Below, piece by piece: positions 6,722 to 7,999 of a stretch of DNA of 7,999 bases. The translations under genes and the position numbers were made by a program. The notes below the pieces were generated by a model, which did no database searches, was not told the origin of the DNA, and saw nothing but the letters and a program-made list of their open reading frames with translations. Where the stretch lies: positions 1-7,999 of the forward strand of contig JAEZHR010000190.1 of the NCBI GenBank assembly GCA_023416415.1, in the 5' to 3' direction. This DNA comes from Pseudomonadota bacterium. Lineage in GTDB: Bacteria > Pseudomonadota > Gammaproteobacteria > Burkholderiales > Burkholderiaceae_D. Numbering within the stretch: the first letter of the stretch is position 1; every line of letters begins with the position of its first letter.

Positions 6722-7306
6722 ATGCATAACGGCGCGCGCTTTCGCCTGATCGCGATTCTTGCCCCGTTGATCGCCATTACCCTTGCAAGCTTCTGGGTGG
6801 TCGAGGTGATGCGCCGTACCAGCGGCGAGATCGGTGACCCGCGCGCGCGCACCGAACCGGACTTCTATGTGGAGAAGTTCAACTACGTAAAAATGACGGG
6901 CACCGGCGAGGCGCAGTATTACGTTACCGGCGCACGTCTGACACACAATCCCCTGGACGACTCCTACGACGTGCTCAGCCCGGTCGTACGCAGCCTGCGC
7001 AACGAGGGCGAACCGTTGACGATCACCGCGCGTCGCGGCTGGGTCAACAGCGACAGCAGCGAAATCCATTTGTGGGAGGACGTGCACATCGACCGGCCGG
7101 CCACGCCAGATCGCGAACGCTTCCAGCTGAACTCGCAGCATCTGATCGTCCTGCCCGACGACGACGCGATGAAGACAAATGCACCGGTCAAGCTCAGCCA
7201 TGGCGAATCAACGCTGTTTGGAACCGGAATGTTCGCCGACAATGCCGCAGGCAAGTTCTGGCTGCACAACGACGTGCATGGGACGCATCAACCTCCGGCG
7301 CGCTAG
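6722..7306 (+). CDS. lptC: LPS export system inner-membrane protein LptC
   Basis: Bitopic inner-membrane component of the Lpt machine. It binds the LptB2FG transporter and hands LPS to periplasmic LptA. The 194-residue product is close to the E. coli length of 191. It has one N-terminal transmembrane helix (about residues 7-28, FRLIAILAPLIAITLASFWV) and a soluble periplasmic domain rich in alternating beta-strand patterns, as expected for the Lpt beta-jellyroll. Sequence conservation is low in this family, so the call rests on length, topology and position between kdsC and lptA. The in-frame TGA of kdsC lies one codon upstream, so ATG 6722 is the only possible start. A weak TGGGA precedes it by six bases. 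A 36-base gap separates it from lptA. Confidence 0.92.
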   Translation: MHNGARFRLIAILAPLIAITLASFWVVEVMRRTSGEIGDPRARTEPDFYVEKFNYVKMTGTGEAQYYVTGARLTHNPLDDSYDVLSPVVRSLRNEGEPLTITARRGWVNSDSSEIHLWEDVHIDRPATPDRERFQLNSQHLIVLPDDDAMKTNAPVKLSHGESTLFGTGMFADNAAGKFWLHNDVHGTHQPPAR

Positions 7307-7342
7307 TACGGGTTATAAGTTGAACTTCACCTTCAGACCTTC

Positions 7343-7894
7343 ATGAAACGCATCCATTTACTCCTGTTCACGTTCCTCGCCGCGCTGTGCAGCAGTGCGC
7401 TTGCGGCAAAGGCGGATTCGGAACAGCCAACCAACGTCGAAGCCGACCGAATGGTCTACGACGACATCAAGCAGGTGAATACATTTACCGGGAACGTGGT
7501 GTTGACGCGCGGCAGTCTGATCATGCATGCGCACGAACTCGTGGTGACCCAGGACCCGCAGGGTTACCAGTACGCCACGCTGCAGGCGGCATCCGGGGGG
7601 CTGGCGACGTTCCGCCAAAAGCGCGACTCGGGGCCGAACGACTGGGTTGAAGGCGAAGCGGAGCGGATCGAGTACAACGGTCGCGATGAAACGGTGAAGC
7701 TGTTCCGGCGCGCCGAACTGCGGCGCCTCGAAGGCACGCGAACCATCGACGAGGTGCGCGGCGCATCGATCACCTACAACAGCCTGGATGAGTTTTATAC
7801 GGTCAACAACACGCCGGCTGGTGAAAGCAAGCCCGGCGCAGGACGCATCCGCGCCGTGATCCAACCGCGTACCCCAGCGCAGGAGCAGCAATGA
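7343..7894 (+). CDS. lptA: Periplasmic LPS transport protein LptA
   Basis: Periplasmic bridge protein that oligomerises head to tail to carry LPS from LptC to the outer-membrane LptD-LptE complex. The 183-residue precursor has a Sec signal peptide: basic MKR, a hydrophobic core (about 5-16), and a likely cleavage after ALA or ALAA (residues 19-22). The mature part begins the OstA/LptA fold with PTNVEADRMVYDDIKQVNTF, continues with the GNVVLTRG and YATLQ segments, and ends in a polar tail. Cys16 in the signal peptide lacks a proper lipobox, so it is not a lipoprotein. An in-frame TAA at 7316 leaves ATG 7343 as the only start. The preceding 20 bases are pyrimidine-rich with no Shine-Dalgarno and contain three CTTCA copies. 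The stop overlaps the lptB start by four bases (ATGA). Confidence 0.95.
   Translation: MKRIHLLLFTFLAALCSSALAAKADSEQPTNVEADRMVYDDIKQVNTFTGNVVLTRGSLIMHAHELVVTQDPQGYQYATLQAASGGLATFRQKRDSGPNDWVEGEAERIEYNGRDETVKLFRRAELRRLEGTRTIDEVRGASITYNSLDEFYTVNNTPAGESKPGAGRIRAVIQPRTPAQEQQ
7881..7885 (+). promoter_or_regulatory. lptB ribosome binding site
   Basis: AGGAG lies five bases before the lptB ATG and inside the 3' end of lptA. With the ATGA overlap it supports this start and suggests translational coupling of lptB to lptA. It is one of the few clear Shine-Dalgarno sites in the operon. Confidence 0.75.
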
Positions 7895-7999
7895 GCAGCA
7901 CCCTCGTCGTTCGCGGACTGCAGAAGAGCTATGGCGCGCGCCAGGTAGTGCACGACGTCTCGCTGGAGGTCAACAGCGGAGAAGTGGTCGGCCTACTGG
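7891..7999 (+). CDS. lptB: LPS export ABC transporter ATPase LptB (5' part only)
   Basis: Cytosolic ATPase subunit that powers LPS extraction as part of LptB2FG. Only the first 36 codons and one further base lie in the window. The visible product starts MSSTLVVRGLQKSYGARQVV and continues through VSLEVNSGEVVGLL, the standard N-terminal strands of an ABC ATPase with the A-loop tyrosine Y14. The window ends just before the expected Walker A motif, so catalytic residues cannot be checked. Position after lptA with an ATGA overlap makes LptB the clear choice over other ABC ATPases. Confidence 0.93.
   Translation, partial: MSSTLVVRGLQKSYGARQVVHDVSLEVNSGEVVGLL

Overview
The window looks like core chromosome of a GC-rich betaproteobacterium, most probably Burkholderiales or a close relative. 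The evidence is the protein sequences (an SSB ending in DDDIPF, a Gram-negative UvrA, a complete Kdo/Lpt set) and the gene order. The genus cannot be fixed from the sequence alone. Coding density is high and there is no sign of IS elements, tRNA or rRNA genes, CRISPR arrays or prophage.

Left part (1-1900), minus strand: a YajR-like major facilitator transporter gene is followed directly by ssb. The transporter stop codon lies inside the ssb Shine-Dalgarno region, so the two are probably co-transcribed and translationally linked. A 170-base divergent spacer separates them from uvrA.

Middle part (1901-5040), plus strand: uvrA, the ATPase damage sensor of nucleotide excision repair, is full length with all ATPase and zinc motifs. 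A small acylphosphatase gene follows 14 bases later. The uvrA leader holds overlapping inverted repeats that could form mutually exclusive hairpins. No LexA box is visible.

Right part (5041-7999), plus strand: kdsD, kdsC, lptC, lptA and the first 36 codons of lptB form a tight operon. KdsD and KdsC catalyse two steps of Kdo synthesis for the LPS inner core. LptC, LptA and LptB belong to the machine that extracts LPS from the inner membrane and carries it across the periplasm. The spacer before kdsD contains a strong match to a sigma-54 (RpoN) promoter with exact GG-N10-GC spacing. This is the most interesting signal here, because in many proteobacteria rpoN itself lies just downstream of lptB, beyond this window's edge.

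No wholly new biological system is evident. The points worth following are regulatory: the sigma-54-type promoter before an LPS operon, the uvrA leader structures, the transporter inserted between uvrA and ssb, and a one-codon in-frame gap between kdsC and lptC.
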